The translations under genes and the position numbers were made by a program. From Flavobacterium sp. ASV13 (GTDB lineage: Bacteria > Bacteroidota > Bacteroidia > Flavobacteriales > Flavobacteriaceae): DNA of 64,000 nt. The stretch covers positions 186,001 to 250,000 of the forward strand of contig NZ_JQJY01000004.1 of NCBI RefSeq assembly GCF_000745775.1, read 5' to 3'. Of this stretch, positions 8,347 through 16,080 are shown piece by piece. Position 1 is the first letter of the stretch. Every line of letters begins with the position of its first letter. The notes under the pieces are model-generated. The model did no database searches, was not told where the DNA came from, and saw nothing but the letters and a program-made list of their open reading frames with translations.

Positions 8347-9342
8347 ATGAAAAAATATGTAAGCCTTCTATTCTTTGCGTTTTTATTAAACGGTTGTGAT
8401 GATGGTGATTTAACTGTAGAAACGATTGATTTTAAAGATGTGACCGCAACAAGTTGTGATCCTACAACCAATACTTTGATCTACAAACTTAAGCCTCAGG
8501 AAGCTATCATTTTGCAAATACCAACAGGTACACTTGCAACGCAGCCTGATACTTTAACTTACAATCTTAACAATAGTACTTATCGCTTTTTTTACAGAAC
8601 TTATGATGGCGCGATAACAAAATCAAATATTTGTGATGCAATACCACCTGCAACTCCAAATATTAATCAGGAATGGTACGCAATTGGCGGAGAAATAGAA
8701 ATTGTTACTTCAGCAATTTATAAAACTCCTCCTCCTTCAGACGGACATACAGAAATTGAAGGTTATAATCATAATATTACTTTCAACGGAATAACTTTTT
8801 CTAAACCGGGACCAACTCAAGTTGAAGATAATTTTGTTTTTGGAGACTTTAAAACAACCGTTACTCCAGTTGTAGTTGCTTTTACAGATGAAGTAGCAAA
8901 GTATTGTGATGTTCAGAAAAAAGTTTACAATAACAATTTATCAAATTCATTAGTAATTGAAAATTTAGATAAAGACTTAATTAAAGATGAAGATACACCT
9001 ATTGGACAACCAAGAAAAAGCTTGATCAATATTAGTAGTGGCAGCCCGGCAGTTATTTCAAATAATGTTTATTACAGAACATACAACAACAATTTACCTG
9101 AACCTGTAAGAGATTATTATTGTACCAATACTACGCCAACAAGCCCAACTGTAAAAGAAACTTGGATAGGTGTTACAGGTAAAGAAAATGTAAGTGGTAT
9201 TATTGAAGTCACTACAACACATACAAATCAAGTTTATAAGCATAAAGTTGTATTACGAAATGCAAGTATGAAACAAGGAAACAGTACTTTTAAACTGGCA
9301 ACCGAATTTGTTCTAGGAACAGTGACAACCATTAAACCTTAA
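8347..9342 (+). CDS. Putative lipoprotein with internal duplication, function unknown
   Basis: I do not recognise a named family. The 331-residue product starts with a lipoprotein signal peptide (KKYVSLLFFAFLLNGC) whose lipobox cysteine is followed by DDGD. The two halves look related. About 80-165 reads YRFFYRTYDG, then NICDAIPPATP, EWYAIGGEIEIVTS, and ends with FVFGDFKTT. About 235-325 reads VYYRTYNNN, then YYCTNTTPTSPT, ETWIGVTGKENVSG, and ends with FVLGTVTT. It is therefore probably a two-repeat beta-rich protein attached to the outer membrane. Several cysteines recur in equivalent places. It is transcribed alone between the desulfurase and a strong bidirectional terminator. Confidence 0.7.
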   Translation: MKKYVSLLFFAFLLNGCDDGDLTVETIDFKDVTATSCDPTTNTLIYKLKPQEAIILQIPTGTLATQPDTLTYNLNNSTYRFFYRTYDGAITKSNICDAIPPATPNINQEWYAIGGEIEIVTSAIYKTPPPSDGHTEIEGYNHNITFNGITFSKPGPTQVEDNFVFGDFKTTVTPVVVAFTDEVAKYCDVQKKVYNNNLSNSLVIENLDKDLIKDEDTPIGQPRKSLINISSGSPAVISNNVYYRTYNNNLPEPVRDYYCTNTTPTSPTVKETWIGVTGKENVSGIIEVTTTHTNQVYKHKVVLRNASMKQGNSTFKLATEFVLGTVTTIKP

Positions 9343-9387
9343 AAAGGAATTTAAAAAGAAGAATAAAAATTACTTTTAAATTCCTAC

Positions 9388-9451
9388 AAAAAAAATCCGT
9401 TTTTCAAGCTGATTTCGCTAATCGAATCAGAATGAAAAACGGGTTTTTTTT
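9388..9451. terminator. Bidirectional terminator with double hairpin
   Basis: The outer arms CCGTTTTTCA (9397-9406) and TGAAAAACGG (9433-9442) enclose a second stem (CTGATT and AATCAG). The structure is flanked by A and T tracts. It separates the convergent lipoprotein and Smr genes. Confidence 0.8.
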
Positions 9452-9490
9452 ATGCCTTTAAAACAACAACTTTAAAGCATAAAAAATAAA

Positions 9491-10042
9491 TTATTTATTG
9501 TTTTGCCTAAAATAAACTTCGGTTGCACCAAGTCCATATTTTTGATAATTGGCATCCTGAAAATCTATTCCGTCGTAACGGCCTAATAAAAAATCAAGTT
9601 CGGCTTTTAAAATTCCTTCGCCAACACCGTGAATAAAAACGATTTTTGGAATTCTGTTTTTGATCGCAAATTCAATGTGCCTTCTTGCTGTTTCTGTTTG
9701 TAAAGTCAGAATATCATAATTTGACATTCCGCGTTTATTTGGAACCAGTTTTTCGATGTGCAAATCAAATTCCGGAGCCGAAATTTCGCGTTTATCTTTC
9801 TTTTCTTTCACAAAACTTCTTGGTTTCGGCTCTGCTTTCTCTTTTGAAATCGAATCTAAATCAATTCTTTTAATAGAATTCATTAAATTACTGGAATCTT
9901 GAATTTTAAGCAATTCGTTGACAAAAAATGTCATCATAAAACCATCCTCAGTTTCAATCAAAACTTCCTTATTTTTCACAGAAACAACCGTTCCGTTTAT
10001 AGCTTCGTCTAAAACCGAAACCTTATCTCCTTTACTCAACAT
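9491..10042 (-). CDS. Smr-domain protein (MutS2-like C-terminal nuclease domain)
   Basis: The start is placed at MLSKGDKVSV, which leaves an 11-base overlap with the upstream small gene. The 183-residue product begins with a small beta-barrel (VSVLDEAINGTVVSV), has a charged linker, and ends in an Smr domain: EFDLHIEKL, then KIVFIHGVGEGIL and YGLGATEVYF. Smr domains bind and nick nucleic acids; the DLH and HGxGxG motifs are intact. In bacteria such proteins act in DNA repair or in ribosome rescue by cleaving mRNA. Which applies here cannot be told from sequence. It appears co-transcribed with the small membrane protein just upstream. Confidence 0.85.
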   Translation of the reverse strand: MLSKGDKVSVLDEAINGTVVSVKNKEVLIETEDGFMMTFFVNELLKIQDSSNLMNSIKRIDLDSISKEKAEPKPRSFVKEKKDKREISAPEFDLHIEKLVPNKRGMSNYDILTLQTETARRHIEFAIKNRIPKIVFIHGVGEGILKAELDFLLGRYDGIDFQDANYQKYGLGATEVYFRQNNK

Positions 10043-10217
10043 CGTCTTCTTCTTTATCTTGATTTTTACTTGGAGTTTTCGCACTCAACTGCATCATTCC
10101 ATACATGAAAACTACAATTGCAATAATCATGATATAGATATTTTTTTCTTCTGAAACTTGCTCATACAACGCTACTCCAATCGCAAGAATCATTATTAAA
10201 ATTTTTAAACCTTTCAT
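10032..10217 (-). CDS. Small two-helix membrane protein
   Basis: Starting at MKGLKILIM the product is 61 residues; a start eight codons earlier is possible. Two hydrophobic stretches (LKILIMILAIGVALYE and IYIMIIAIVVFMYGMMQL) are joined by a short charged turn, with a charged tail ending EEDDVE. It is likely an inner-membrane hairpin. No family is recognised. Its 3' end overlaps the Smr gene by 11 bases, which suggests coupled translation. Confidence 0.65.
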   Translation of the reverse strand: MKGLKILIMILAIGVALYEQVSEEKNIYIMIIAIVVFMYGMMQLSAKTPSKNQDKEEDDVE

Positions 10218-10323
10218 TTTTTTTAGCTTATAAGAATTCAAAAGTATAAAACTTTAAAATAGCAGTTTGGTTCTTCCAAAATGTTATCCAATATTTTTTT
10301 GTAAAATTGCAAAAAACATCCCC

Positions 10324-10608
10324 TTGAATTTAGAAAATTATATGATCCCCTGCCTGTTCAAAACCTACTTCGGATTTGACTGTCTCGGCTGTGGTTTTCA
10401 GCGTGCTTTATTCTTACTTTTTCAGGGTGAGTTTTTAGCCGCTTTCAAAATGTATCCTGCACTTTATTCTACTCTTTTATTTTTGGGTTTTGTTGTTTTT
10501 TATTTTTTCAACAAATCAAAAAAGAATAAAAAACTGGTTTGGAATTTCGCTTTACTAAATCTTGTTTTTGTAATTGCCGGCTATTTTCTCAAGCACTTTT
10601 ATCTGTAA
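10324..10608 (+). CDS. DUF2752 family membrane protein
   Basis: The FGFDCLGCGFQRA motif, with its CxGCGxQR core, identifies DUF2752. These small membrane proteins have two to three helices and unknown function. Helices follow at about YPALYSTLLFLGFVVFYFF and FALLNLVFVIAGYFL. The start is uncertain: I use the TTG giving LNLENYMIPC, because family members usually have a short NLE.YM segment before PCL; the ATG at 10342 would remove six residues. An earlier ATG at 10281 is out of frame. It is a single gene convergent with the DUF1003 gene, with 11 bases between them. Confidence 0.75.
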   Translation: MNLENYMIPCLFKTYFGFDCLGCGFQRALFLLFQGEFLAAFKMYPALYSTLLFLGFVVFYFFNKSKKNKKLVWNFALLNLVFVIAGYFLKHFYL

Positions 10609-10619
10609 TTTTGTAAGAA

Positions 10620-11321
10620 TTATTTTTTGATCTGGCTTAAAATATCGTTCATCATTTCGATTTGTACTTTTTGAATTTCGATCAATTCCTGTTGCTGATG
10701 CATTATCAAATGATCGATTTTATCATGAATCATTCTGATTTCTAATTCTGATTTTAGGTTAATCATAAAATCTTTTTTCGCCCTGCTTCTGTCTTTTTCT
10801 TCCTGGCGATTTTGACTCATCATTATGACCGGTGCCTGCAATGCTGCGATACAGGATAAAATCAAATTCAGCAAAATAAATGGGTACGGGTCAAAACCTT
10901 TGTTCATCAAAACAAAAACATTTGCACCAATCCAGATTGCGATAAAAACAACAAACGAAATAATAAAGGTCCAGCTTCCGCCAAAATCAGCCACTTGATC
11001 AGCCACTTTTTGCCCAAAACTACGAGATTCGTCTTCATCTTCAACAATACTCACAATTGATCTATCTTCTTTTAAAGATGAAATAACACTTTTCTCAAGA
11101 TCTGAAAGCACACCGATTTCTCTGGATAAATAGTTAGAAATATACATTTGACGATATTCACTCAATTCCTGAACCGATATACAATCATCATCACAAAAAG
11201 TGGGATGATCTTTTATAATTAGGCCTAAAATCGGATCATGAATTGATTTTCCGCAGATTTTCTCGTTTTCCGAAAATTCAATACCAGAAATTGCGCTTTT
11301 AAAACTTGAATTATTTTTCAT
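10620..11321 (-). CDS. DUF1003 domain membrane protein
   Basis: The 233-residue protein has an N-terminal soluble part with a paired CDDDC (C43, C47), then QKVADQVADFGGSWTFI leading into two transmembrane helices (about 117-140 and 148-168). QNRQEEKDRSRAKKDF and a coiled C-terminal tail follow. The GSWxFI to PFILLNL to QNRQxxxDR pattern is diagnostic for DUF1003. The function is unknown; members are inner-membrane proteins. The acidic Cys pair might bind a metal, but this is speculation. It is transcribed alone, divergent from cysE. Confidence 0.85.
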   Translation of the reverse strand: MKNNSSFKSAISGIEFSENEKICGKSIHDPILGLIIKDHPTFCDDDCISVQELSEYRQMYISNYLSREIGVLSDLEKSVISSLKEDRSIVSIVEDEDESRSFGQKVADQVADFGGSWTFIISFVVFIAIWIGANVFVLMNKGFDPYPFILLNLILSCIAALQAPVIMMSQNRQEEKDRSRAKKDFMINLKSELEIRMIHDKIDHLIMHQQQELIEIQKVQIEMMNDILSQIKK

Positions 11322-11503
11322 TTTTATAAATTTTACATGCTAATTTAAGCATTTAAGCATTTAAGTTTTATAATAAATAATCTTTCGCTGATTTATCACA
11401 AATACGACAATCAACACAAAATTTCTTTAGTTAAAACCTGTCTTTATTTACAAAAAACGCCTTACTTTTAACGTTTCAAAATATCCAATCAATTTAATCA
11501 ATT

Positions 11504-12295
11504 GTGACAAAAGACACTATCATACAAAATATCAAAGCTTTAAAAAGCCATTCAAACATAAATTACGGAATCAAAACTAAAACAGAAGACTTTACCGAGA
11601 AGCTTTTTTATACCCTTTTTGATTCGAATGCCGCTTTAGACGAAAGCATCAATGATCTTGAAATTCGTTTTAAAGAGATCGCCGTTTTGGCTTGTCAAAA
11701 ACCTGAAAATTTATGCGAATCCATTTGGGACAAGTTTCTGGAAAAGCTTCCTACAGTTTTAGAAAAACTAAATCAGGATGCAGCCTATATTTTAGAAAAT
11801 GACCCAGCATCAAACAGTATTGACGAAGTTTATTTGGGTTATCCCGGTTTTTATGCCATTGCAATTTACAGATTAAGCCACGAATTATACTTGCTCGATT
11901 TGTTATTATTCTCCAGATTAATGAGCGAATACGCGCACCGAATTACCGGAACTGACATTCATGCCGGAGCTCAGATCGCATCGCCATTTTTTATCGATCA
12001 CGCTACAGGAATCGTTATTGGCGAGACAACTGTTATCGAAAAACATGTAAAAATATATCAAGGTGTAACTCTTGGTGCTTTGAGTGTTAGCAAAGACATG
12101 AAAAATGCAAAACGTCATCCAACTGTAGAAAAAAATGTTTGCATTTATGCCAATGCCACAATTTTGGGCGGAGAAACTATTATTGGAAAAAATAGTATTG
12201 TAGGCGGAAATGCCTGGATTACAAAATCAATTCCGGCAGATTCCATCGTTTTAAATACCACTACAACTGAAGTAAAAATAAAAGAAAAAAAATAA
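11504..12295 (+). CDS. cysE: Serine O-acetyltransferase
   Basis: The 263-residue enzyme has an alpha-helical N-domain (about 1-140) and a left-handed beta-helix of hexapeptide repeats. These include TGTDIHAGAQIASPFFIDHATGIVIGE with the catalytic Asp/His region and YQGVTLGALS. It transfers acetyl from acetyl-CoA to serine, giving O-acetylserine for cysteine synthesis. The start is a GTG. The stop is two bases from the cysM start, so serine activation and sulfhydrylation are made from one message. The longer helical N-domain resembles other Bacteroidota SATs. Confidence 0.92.
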   Translation: MTKDTIIQNIKALKSHSNINYGIKTKTEDFTEKLFYTLFDSNAALDESINDLEIRFKEIAVLACQKPENLCESIWDKFLEKLPTVLEKLNQDAAYILENDPASNSIDEVYLGYPGFYAIAIYRLSHELYLLDLLLFSRLMSEYAHRITGTDIHAGAQIASPFFIDHATGIVIGETTVIEKHVKIYQGVTLGALSVSKDMKNAKRHPTVEKNVCIYANATILGGETIIGKNSIVGGNAWITKSIPADSIVLNTTTTEVKIKEKK

Positions 12296-12297
12296 CA

Positions 12298-13185
12298 ATG
12301 AGTCCACAGAAATTGCTTAACCTAATTGGAAATACTCCATTGATGGAAACTGTCAATTTGGTTAAAAATAAAAACGTAAAGCTTTTGCTTAAACTCGAAG
12401 GAAATAATCCTGGCGGAAGTGTAAAAGACAGAGCTGCATACAATATGATTGCATCTGCCTTAGAAAGAGGCGAAATTAAAAAAGGTGACAAACTAATCGA
12501 AGCAACCAGCGGCAATACCGGAATTGCTTTAGCAATGATTGCACAATTATTTGGTATAGAAATCGAATTAGTCTTGCCTGAAGATTCTACAAAAGAAAGA
12601 ACTCAAACCATGCGTGCTTATGGCGCTACAGTAATTTTAACACCTGCCGATGAAGGAATTATTGGATCAAGAGATTATGCCGACAAAAAAGTTGCTGAAG
12701 GCGGTTATTTGATGCTGAATCAGTTTGCAAATGATGACAACTGGAAAGCACATTACAAAACAACCGGACCTGAAATTTGGAATGATACTGAAGGAACAGT
12801 AACGCATTTTGTTTCAGCAATGGGAACTACAGGAACGATTATTGGAACTTCAACTTATTTAAAAGAAAAAAATCCAGCAATTCAGATTATTGGTGCACAA
12901 CCAAGCGATGGATCTCAAATTCCAGGAATCCGCAAATGGCCTCAGGAATATTTGCCGAAAATTTTTGACGCTTCAAAAGTAGACAGTGTTATAGATGTAA
13001 GCGAAGAAGAAGCCAGAATAATGACAAAAAGACTAGCACTTGAAGAAGGTGTTTTTGCCGGAATGAGCAGTGGTGGTTCTGTTGCTGTTGCCCTTAAACT
13101 CGCCGAACAATTAGAATCTGGTGTTGTGGTTGCTGTTATCTGCGATCGCGGCGATCGCTATTTGTCTTCGGATTTATTTGATTAA
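12298..13185 (+). CDS. cysM: Cysteine synthase B (O-acetylserine sulfhydrylase)
   Basis: The 295-residue fold-type II PLP enzyme has the PLP lysine K43 in NPGGSVKDR, the substrate loop TSGNTG (70-75) and the phosphate-binding GTTGTIIG segment. C-terminal features (GMSSGGSV, VAVICDRGDRYLS) fit the CysM subtype, which can use thiosulfate or thiocarboxylated carriers as well as sulfide. It directly follows cysE. The C-terminal codons carry two GCGATCGC octamers, which I regard as coding coincidence. A long octad-repeat dyad follows immediately. Confidence 0.92.
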   Translation: MSPQKLLNLIGNTPLMETVNLVKNKNVKLLLKLEGNNPGGSVKDRAAYNMIASALERGEIKKGDKLIEATSGNTGIALAMIAQLFGIEIELVLPEDSTKERTQTMRAYGATVILTPADEGIIGSRDYADKKVAEGGYLMLNQFANDDNWKAHYKTTGPEIWNDTEGTVTHFVSAMGTTGTIIGTSTYLKEKNPAIQIIGAQPSDGSQIPGIRKWPQEYLPKIFDASKVDSVIDVSEEEARIMTKRLALEEGVFAGMSSGGSVAVALKLAEQLESGVVVAVICDRGDRYLSSDLFD

Positions 13186-13193
13186 AAAAAGAC

Positions 13194-13298
13194 GCTAAGG
13201 TTCTAAGTTGCTAAGATTCTAAGGTTTCCTTACTTTATCTACAATTTAAGCATCTCAGCAATTTAAAATAAAAAATCTTAGCAACTCAGAACCTTAGC
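13194..13298. repeat. Octad-repeat dyad (TTCTAAGG type)
   Basis: The left arm 13194-13218 and right arm 13274-13298 pair over 25 bases with one mismatch. Each arm is a run of degenerate 8-base words (GCTAAGGT, TCTAAGTT, GCTAAGAT). It fills the space between cysM and the aldo/keto reductase gene, which run in the same direction. The same word family recurs at 14309-14377, 19876-20008 and 55205-55350. Confidence 0.8.
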
Positions 13299-13309
13299 AA
13301 CTTAAAAAA

Positions 13310-14296
13310 ATGAACTACAGAAAACTAGGAAAAACGAACTTTAATATCTCAGAAATCTCACTTGGAACTTGGCAAGTTGGAGGAAAATGGGGATCAGGAT
13401 TTGATGATAAAATAGCCGATGCGCTTATAAATACTGCAATTGACAATGGCGTTAATTTTATTGACACTGCTGATGTTTATGAAAATGGATTAAGTGAAAC
13501 TGCTGTTGGGCGTGTTGTACGCTCAAGATCAGAACGCATTTATGTTGCTACAAAATGCGGACGCCAAATTAATCCGCATATAAATGACGGTTATCAGCCA
13601 AAAGTGCTTCAAAAATTTGTTGAAGACAGTTTAAAAAGAACGGGATTAGAAACTCTCGATTTGATTCAACTGCACTGTCCTCCTACCGAAGTTTATTATC
13701 GTCCGGAAATTTTTGAACTTTTTGACCGATTAAAAGATCAGGGGAAAATTTTAAATCTTGGTGTAAGTGTTGAAAAAGTTGAGGAAGCTTTAAAAGCAAT
13801 CGAATATTCAAATGTAACTACGGTTCAGATTATTTTCAATTTGTTTCGTCAACGTCCATCTCAATTATTTTTGTCTGAAGCAAAGAAAAAAGATATCGGA
13901 ATCATTGCACGTGTTCCATTAGCAAGTGGTCTTTTAACGGGCAAATTTGATTCAAAAACCACTTTTGAACCTCAGGATCATCGTAATTTTAATCGTAACG
14001 GAGATGCTTTTGATAAAGGCGAAACATTTTCAGGAATTGATTATGAATTAGGATTAAAAGCCGTTGAAGAATTAAAAGCTTTATTTCCAGAAAATCCAAA
14101 CCTTGCACCAATTGCATTGCAATGGATTTTGAATTTTGAAGAAATCAGCTGCATTATTCCTGGCGCTTCAAAAGCAGATCATGTACTATCGAATTTATCT
14201 GTTTATGATCTTCCTAAAATAAGCCCGGAAAAAATCATTGCAATGAATGCGATTTATGAAAAGTATATAAAACCATCGGTTCACCATTTATGGTAA
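13310..14296 (+). CDS. Aldo/keto reductase
   Basis: The 328-residue TIM-barrel protein retains the full catalytic tetrad: D52 and Y57 in FIDTADVYENG, K82 in VATKCG and H122 in IQLHCPP. It is an NAD(P)H-dependent carbonyl reductase. The opening MNYRKLGKTNFNISEISLGTW is the general AKR pattern also found in YajO/IolS-like members. The substrate cannot be predicted. It is flanked by two octad-repeat dyads and seems to be a single-gene unit. Confidence 0.9.
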   Translation: MNYRKLGKTNFNISEISLGTWQVGGKWGSGFDDKIADALINTAIDNGVNFIDTADVYENGLSETAVGRVVRSRSERIYVATKCGRQINPHINDGYQPKVLQKFVEDSLKRTGLETLDLIQLHCPPTEVYYRPEIFELFDRLKDQGKILNLGVSVEKVEEALKAIEYSNVTTVQIIFNLFRQRPSQLFLSEAKKKDIGIIARVPLASGLLTGKFDSKTTFEPQDHRNFNRNGDAFDKGETFSGIDYELGLKAVEELKALFPENPNLAPIALQWILNFEEISCIIPGASKADHVLSNLSVYDLPKISPEKIIAMNAIYEKYIKPSVHHLW

Positions 14297-14308
14297 TTTT
14301 TTGAGGCA

Positions 14309-14377
14309 CTGAGGTTCTAAGGTGCTAAGGTTCTAAGTTTTTTTTAATCTTAGTACCTTAGAATCTTAGCAACTTAG
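14309..14377. repeat. Octad-repeat dyad (TTCTAAGG type)
   Basis: Arms 14309-14337 and 14349-14377 are imperfect inverted repeats of 8-base words (TTCTAAGG, TGCTAAGG, TACCTTAG). The loop is a T-rich stretch. It sits between the aldo/keto reductase and a lipoprotein gene, both on the plus strand. Confidence 0.75.
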
Positions 14378-14452
14378 CCCCTTTTTTTAAATCCACGCAA
14401 CCTTTTTTGAATCCGCACATCTATGTATATAACTAACATTCAATCACTAACC

Positions 14453-14860
14453 ATGAAAAAATTAAGTTTTATACTAGCTACTCTTTGTGTACTGTTTGTG
14501 TCGTGTAATAATGATGAAAATAACGACAATCATCAAGAAGAAGACCATCAAAAATTAGAAAAAATGTATCAGGAAATTGTAACGCTCTCTCAAGTGAATA
14601 CACAAACCTGTACAGATTCTAAAGATTGGGATTTTACTGCTATTGGTGCAAAAGCTTGTGGAGGACCAGAACAATTTATTATTTATTCTAAAAAAATAAA
14701 TACAGCCGAATTTCTGGCTAAAGTAAAAACCTATACTGACGCAAAAGCAGCATTTAATGTAAAATGGAATATTTCTTCAACCTGTGATGTTCCCATTCCA
14801 CCAGATGGAATTGGTTGCGTTGATGGGAAACCAGTAATCTTAAAAAATACCGCTTTTTAA
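14453..14860 (+). CDS. Small lipoprotein, function unknown
   Basis: The start is MKKLSFILATLCVLFVSC, a lipoprotein signal with the lipobox cysteine followed by NNDEN; ten upstream in-frame codons are not needed. The mature part (about 117 residues) has a His/Glu-rich stretch (NDNHQEEDHQK) and conserved-looking cysteines in TCTDSKDW, KACGGPEQFI, TCDVPIPP and GCVDGK. The ACGGPxxFxxYS segment is common in small Bacteroidota lipoproteins of unknown role. It probably sits in the outer membrane. It converges with the histidine kinase gene after 11 bases. Confidence 0.7.
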   Translation: MKKLSFILATLCVLFVSCNNDENNDNHQEEDHQKLEKMYQEIVTLSQVNTQTCTDSKDWDFTAIGAKACGGPEQFIIYSKKINTAEFLAKVKTYTDAKAAFNVKWNISSTCDVPIPPDGIGCVDGKPVILKNTAF

Positions 14861-14871
14861 GCGCAATAAAG

Positions 14872-15921
14872 CTAAAGCTCAAATTCAATTTTGAACTCAG
14901 CTCCTTTATTTTTTCCTTCGCTGGCAGCGCTCAAGGTACCTTTATGACGTTCAATAATTTTTTTACATAAATAAAGACCTATTCCGGTTGACAGCTCATT
15001 GGCTGTTCCTAATCGGCTCATTTTAGTGAATTTTTTGAATAATTCTTCGATTTGATTTTTATCAAAACCAACACCTTTATCCGCTACGACGATTGCTAAT
15101 TTAGCATCATCTTTATAAATACGAACTTTAACCTCGCTGTCGAAATAAGAGAATTTTATTGCATTACTGATTAAATTCACCAAAACCTGAACCAGTAAAC
15201 CTTCATCAATTCTAAGGTCGGCTTCAGAAGTCTCTAAATTTAAATCTAACGTAATATTTTTGTCCAACAAACGCTGTTCAACCTGTTCATTGATAAACGG
15301 CACAATACTCGGGAAATTTATAGTTTTTGCTTCGGGATTTATTTTCACTACCTGATCTTGTTCCTTCAGAAGTTTTATAAAATTTTCAATATAGCGAAAC
15401 TGCAAATTAGTCGATTCACAAATTAATTCGGCTAAATGTTTAACCGATTCTGACGGGTTTTCGCTTAAAATTAATCTTGCCAACCCTTGTGGATTTCCGG
15501 CAAAATTTTTCAAATCATGCGAAAGCATATAAATCAAATCTTGCTTTTCGTTAATAAAACTCTCAGATTCATAAATTGACTCCTGAATATTGCACATCAA
15601 TAAACCAGCTTCGTCAGTATATTCAGTAGGTAAAACAGAAAGTTTTCGGTTGTTTCTATAATCATCCAAAGATTTTGAAGCGAGAGAAATCGGTTTTATT
15701 AATTGCTTCAAAACCAACAACGTAACCAGAGTTGCCAATAATGTCATTATTAATGCAAAAATCAAAATAGAAACAGAAGAAATATCGTGAGATGAAAAAA
15801 GTACAAAAAATAAAATACCTATTAAAGGGATGTGGATTCCAATAAATGCAACAAATAAGAATTTAAAAGAATAGCTTTTTTTAAGAAAGCTTATTTGTGA
15901 CAGATTATGATATAATTTCAT
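14872..15921 (-). CDS. Membrane-bound sensor histidine kinase
   Basis: The 349-residue protein has two close N-terminal membrane helices (about 20-43 and 50-72) with almost no periplasmic loop, then a HAMP-like linker (70-115). The dimerisation helix carries the phospho-acceptor H135 in LSHDLKN. The GHKL ATPase domain shows NLISNAIKFS (N box), DKGVGF (G1) and STGIGLYLCKKI (G2). The lack of a sensor loop suggests that it senses the membrane or an intracellular signal. No response regulator lies beside it, so it is an orphan here. Confidence 0.88.
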   Translation of the reverse strand: MKLYHNLSQISFLKKSYSFKFLFVAFIGIHIPLIGILFFVLFSSHDISSVSILIFALIMTLLATLVTLLVLKQLIKPISLASKSLDDYRNNRKLSVLPTEYTDEAGLLMCNIQESIYESESFINEKQDLIYMLSHDLKNFAGNPQGLARLILSENPSESVKHLAELICESTNLQFRYIENFIKLLKEQDQVVKINPEAKTINFPSIVPFINEQVEQRLLDKNITLDLNLETSEADLRIDEGLLVQVLVNLISNAIKFSYFDSEVKVRIYKDDAKLAIVVADKGVGFDKNQIEELFKKFTKMSRLGTANELSTGIGLYLCKKIIERHKGTLSAASEGKNKGAEFKIEFEL

Positions 15922-15977
15922 AAAAAAATAACAATCTATAGGTTAAAAATCTGGTAACTGGGGTATTTACCAAAAAA

Positions 15978-15985
15978 CAAAGGTA
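15978..15985 (-). promoter_or_regulatory. Candidate -7 box TACCTTTG for the histidine kinase gene
   Basis: On the minus strand TACCTTTG matches TAnnTTTG exactly and lies 56 bases upstream of the kinase start. No well-spaced TTG was seen. Confidence 0.3.
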
Positions 15986-16068
15986 ACTTTTAAACTTGAT
16001 TTATGTGTTAAATTACACAATTTGATAAAATATTTTGAAAATTAAATTTATAAAAGTTTACAAACCCT

Positions 16069-16076
16069 TATTTTTG
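16069..16076 (+). promoter_or_regulatory. Candidate -7 box TATTTTTG very close to the rlmD start
   Basis: TATTTTTG ends only four bases before the ATG of rlmD. If it is used, the transcript would begin at or next to the start codon, giving a leaderless or nearly leaderless message. Confidence 0.4.
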
Positions 16077-16080
16077 CGCT

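Noticed and set aside
13141..13160. Two GCGATCGC octamers in the end of cysM, like cyanobacterial HIP1
   Set aside because: They encode CDRGDR in a conserved CysM segment; no other copies were noticed, so coding coincidence is enough.
13194..14377. Octad-word repeats considered as a CRISPR array
   Set aside because: Words are 8 bases long, degenerate and without unique spacers; no cas genes are near.
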